11,759 nt of DNA from an archaeon (lineage in GTDB: Archaea > Nanobdellota > Nanobdellia > SCGC-AAA011-G17 > PNOQ01). Shown piece by piece: positions 10,995-11,759 of this stretch. A program made the position numbers and the translations under genes. A model generated the notes under the pieces. The model did no database searches, was not told where the DNA came from, and saw nothing but the letters and a program-made list of their open reading frames with translations. How positions within the stretch are numbered: position 1 is the stretch's first letter; each line of letters opens with the position of its first letter. The stretch covers positions 1 to 11,759 of the forward strand of contig JAIOSD010000022.1 of assembly GCA_021107835.1 (NCBI GenBank). The letters run 5' to 3'.

Positions 10995-11759
10995 TTATCC
11001 AATAAACTCAATTCCAAGCTCATCTTCAATCTCTTTCTTTTGAGCTTCTTTGTTAACTCTTCTTGGACCAAATATTTGAGGACTATTAACCCCTGTTACA
11101 ATTAACATAACTCTAAGAGTTTTCTCTAAATCTTCCATAACTTGTGCTCCCCAGATAATCCTTGCATCTTCATCAAGTTTTTCAGATACAGATTCAACAA
11201 CACTCTTAGCCTCTTCCAAGGTCATATCTGATCCCCCACAAACATTAATAAGTGCACCATTTGCTCCAGTAATATCAACATCTAATAAAGGATTATTTAC
11301 TGCTTTGTCAACAGCTTCTAATGCCCTATTCTCACTGTCAGATTCACCAACACCAATCATAGCAACTCCACCTTTTCCCATTACAGTTCTAATATCTGCA
11401 AAATCTAAGTTAACCAAACCCTCTTTTGTAACCAATTCAGCAATTCCTTTAACCGCATTAGTTAATATTTCATCTGCAACTTTGAAAGCAGTATGCAATG
11501 GCAAATCAGGAGCCAATTCCAATAATTTATCATTTGGTATAACAATTAATGTATCAACAATACTTTCTAATTTCTCTAACCCAAGAACAGCATTTTCATA
11601 TCTTCTGTGTCCTTCCATCTCAAAAGGCAATGTAACAATACCTACCGTCAAAATTCCCAACTTTTTAGCAATGTCTGCCACAACAGGGGCACCACCAGTA
11701 CCAGTTCCCCCACCAAGACCGCAAGTGATAAAGCTCATATCAGATCCTTTTAAGGCATC
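10995..11759 (-). CDS. ftsZ: Cell division GTPase FtsZ, 5' end cut by the window edge
   Basis: The last 254 residues of the tubulin-like division GTPase, open at the right edge. The visible part starts just before the tubulin signature GGGTGTG (in [11 protein letters not shown]). It includes the sheet-helix run [19 protein letters not shown], the NDKLL segment, and the T7 synergy loop [11 protein letters not shown] (the NxDxxD pattern that completes the partner's GTPase site). The C-terminal domain has [22 protein letters not shown] and ARIIWGA. The SPQIFGP ending and a tail of only about 20 residues fit archaeal FtsZ1 better than FtsZ2, though that assignment is tentative. There is no bacterial-type FtsA-binding C-terminal peptide, consistent with SepF, encoded nearby, as the anchor. 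The next gene downstream is secE. Confidence 0.95.
   Translation of the reverse strand, partial: DALKGSDMSFITCGLGGGTGTGGAPVVADIAKKLGILTVGIVTLPFEMEGHRRYENAVLGLEKLESIVDTLIVIPNDKLLELAPDLPLHTAFKVADEILTNAVKGIAELVTKEGLVNLDFADIRTVMGKGGVAMIGVGESDSENRALEAVDKAVNNPLLDVDITGANGALINVCGGSDMTLEEAKSVVESVSEKLDEDARIIWGAQVMEDLEKTLRVMLIVTGVNSPQIFGPRRVNKEAQKKEIEDELGIEFIG

Overview
The window is archaeal. It carries archaeal/eukaryotic-type information genes (RNA polymerase subunit P, Spt5, SecE/Sec61-gamma, ribosomal proteins uL11 and eL43, prefoldin beta), an archaeal SepF next to FtsZ, a UPF0147 protein, a Dph2-related protein and a ZPR1-type zinc finger. Base composition is low-GC, genes are tightly packed, and coding sequence is Lys-rich. 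Compact proteins, a shortened Dph2 and several small winged-helix regulators point to a DPANN archaeon of the Woesearchaeota/Pacearchaeota type. That lineage assignment is an inference and not a phylogenetic result.

Layout from the left. (1) Positions 1-2127, minus strand: a four-gene redox operon read ArsR-type repressor, rubrerythrin, glutaredoxin, Glu/Leu/Phe/Val dehydrogenase. The dehydrogenase is cut by the left edge. (2) 2168-4169, minus: glycyl-tRNA synthetase overlapping a six-helix membrane protein. (3) 4247-4944: two divergent small winged-helix proteins with a palindromic operator between them. (4) 4958-5602, minus: a Dph2-like protein lacking the first of three domains. (5) 5688-7310: a probable ADP-ribosyltransferase-fold protein (minus) divergent from a double-length Lrp/AsnC regulator (plus), with a strong palindrome between them. 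(6) 7319-9271, minus: ZPR1 zinc finger, SepF, and the cluster eL43-RpoP-prefoldin beta-UPF0147. RpoP is a 45-residue gene. (7) 9336-9435, minus: tRNA-Pro(UGG) interrupted in the D arm by about 25 nt, probably a non-canonical intron. (8) 9501-10858, minus: secE-spt5-rpl11, where uL11 has a long charged C-terminal tail. (9) 10995-11759, minus: the C-terminal part of FtsZ, cut by the right edge.

Expression signals are unusually consistent. Nine of the ten first genes in transcription units whose start lies in the window have a TATA box centred about 25-30 bp upstream of the start codon, which predicts leaderless mRNAs, if the ADP-ribosyltransferase-fold gene (about 35 bp) is counted as near-leaderless. 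secE (about 52 bp) is the exception. Genes inside operons use Shine-Dalgarno-like GGAG/GGGAG motifs or overlapping stop/start codons. No insertion sequence, CRISPR array or rRNA was seen. The points most worth following are the tRNA D-arm insertion, the domain-1-less Dph2, the ADP-ribosyltransferase-like gene with its operator and a duplicated 3' end, the Cys-rich tails in the redox operon, and the uL11 tail.
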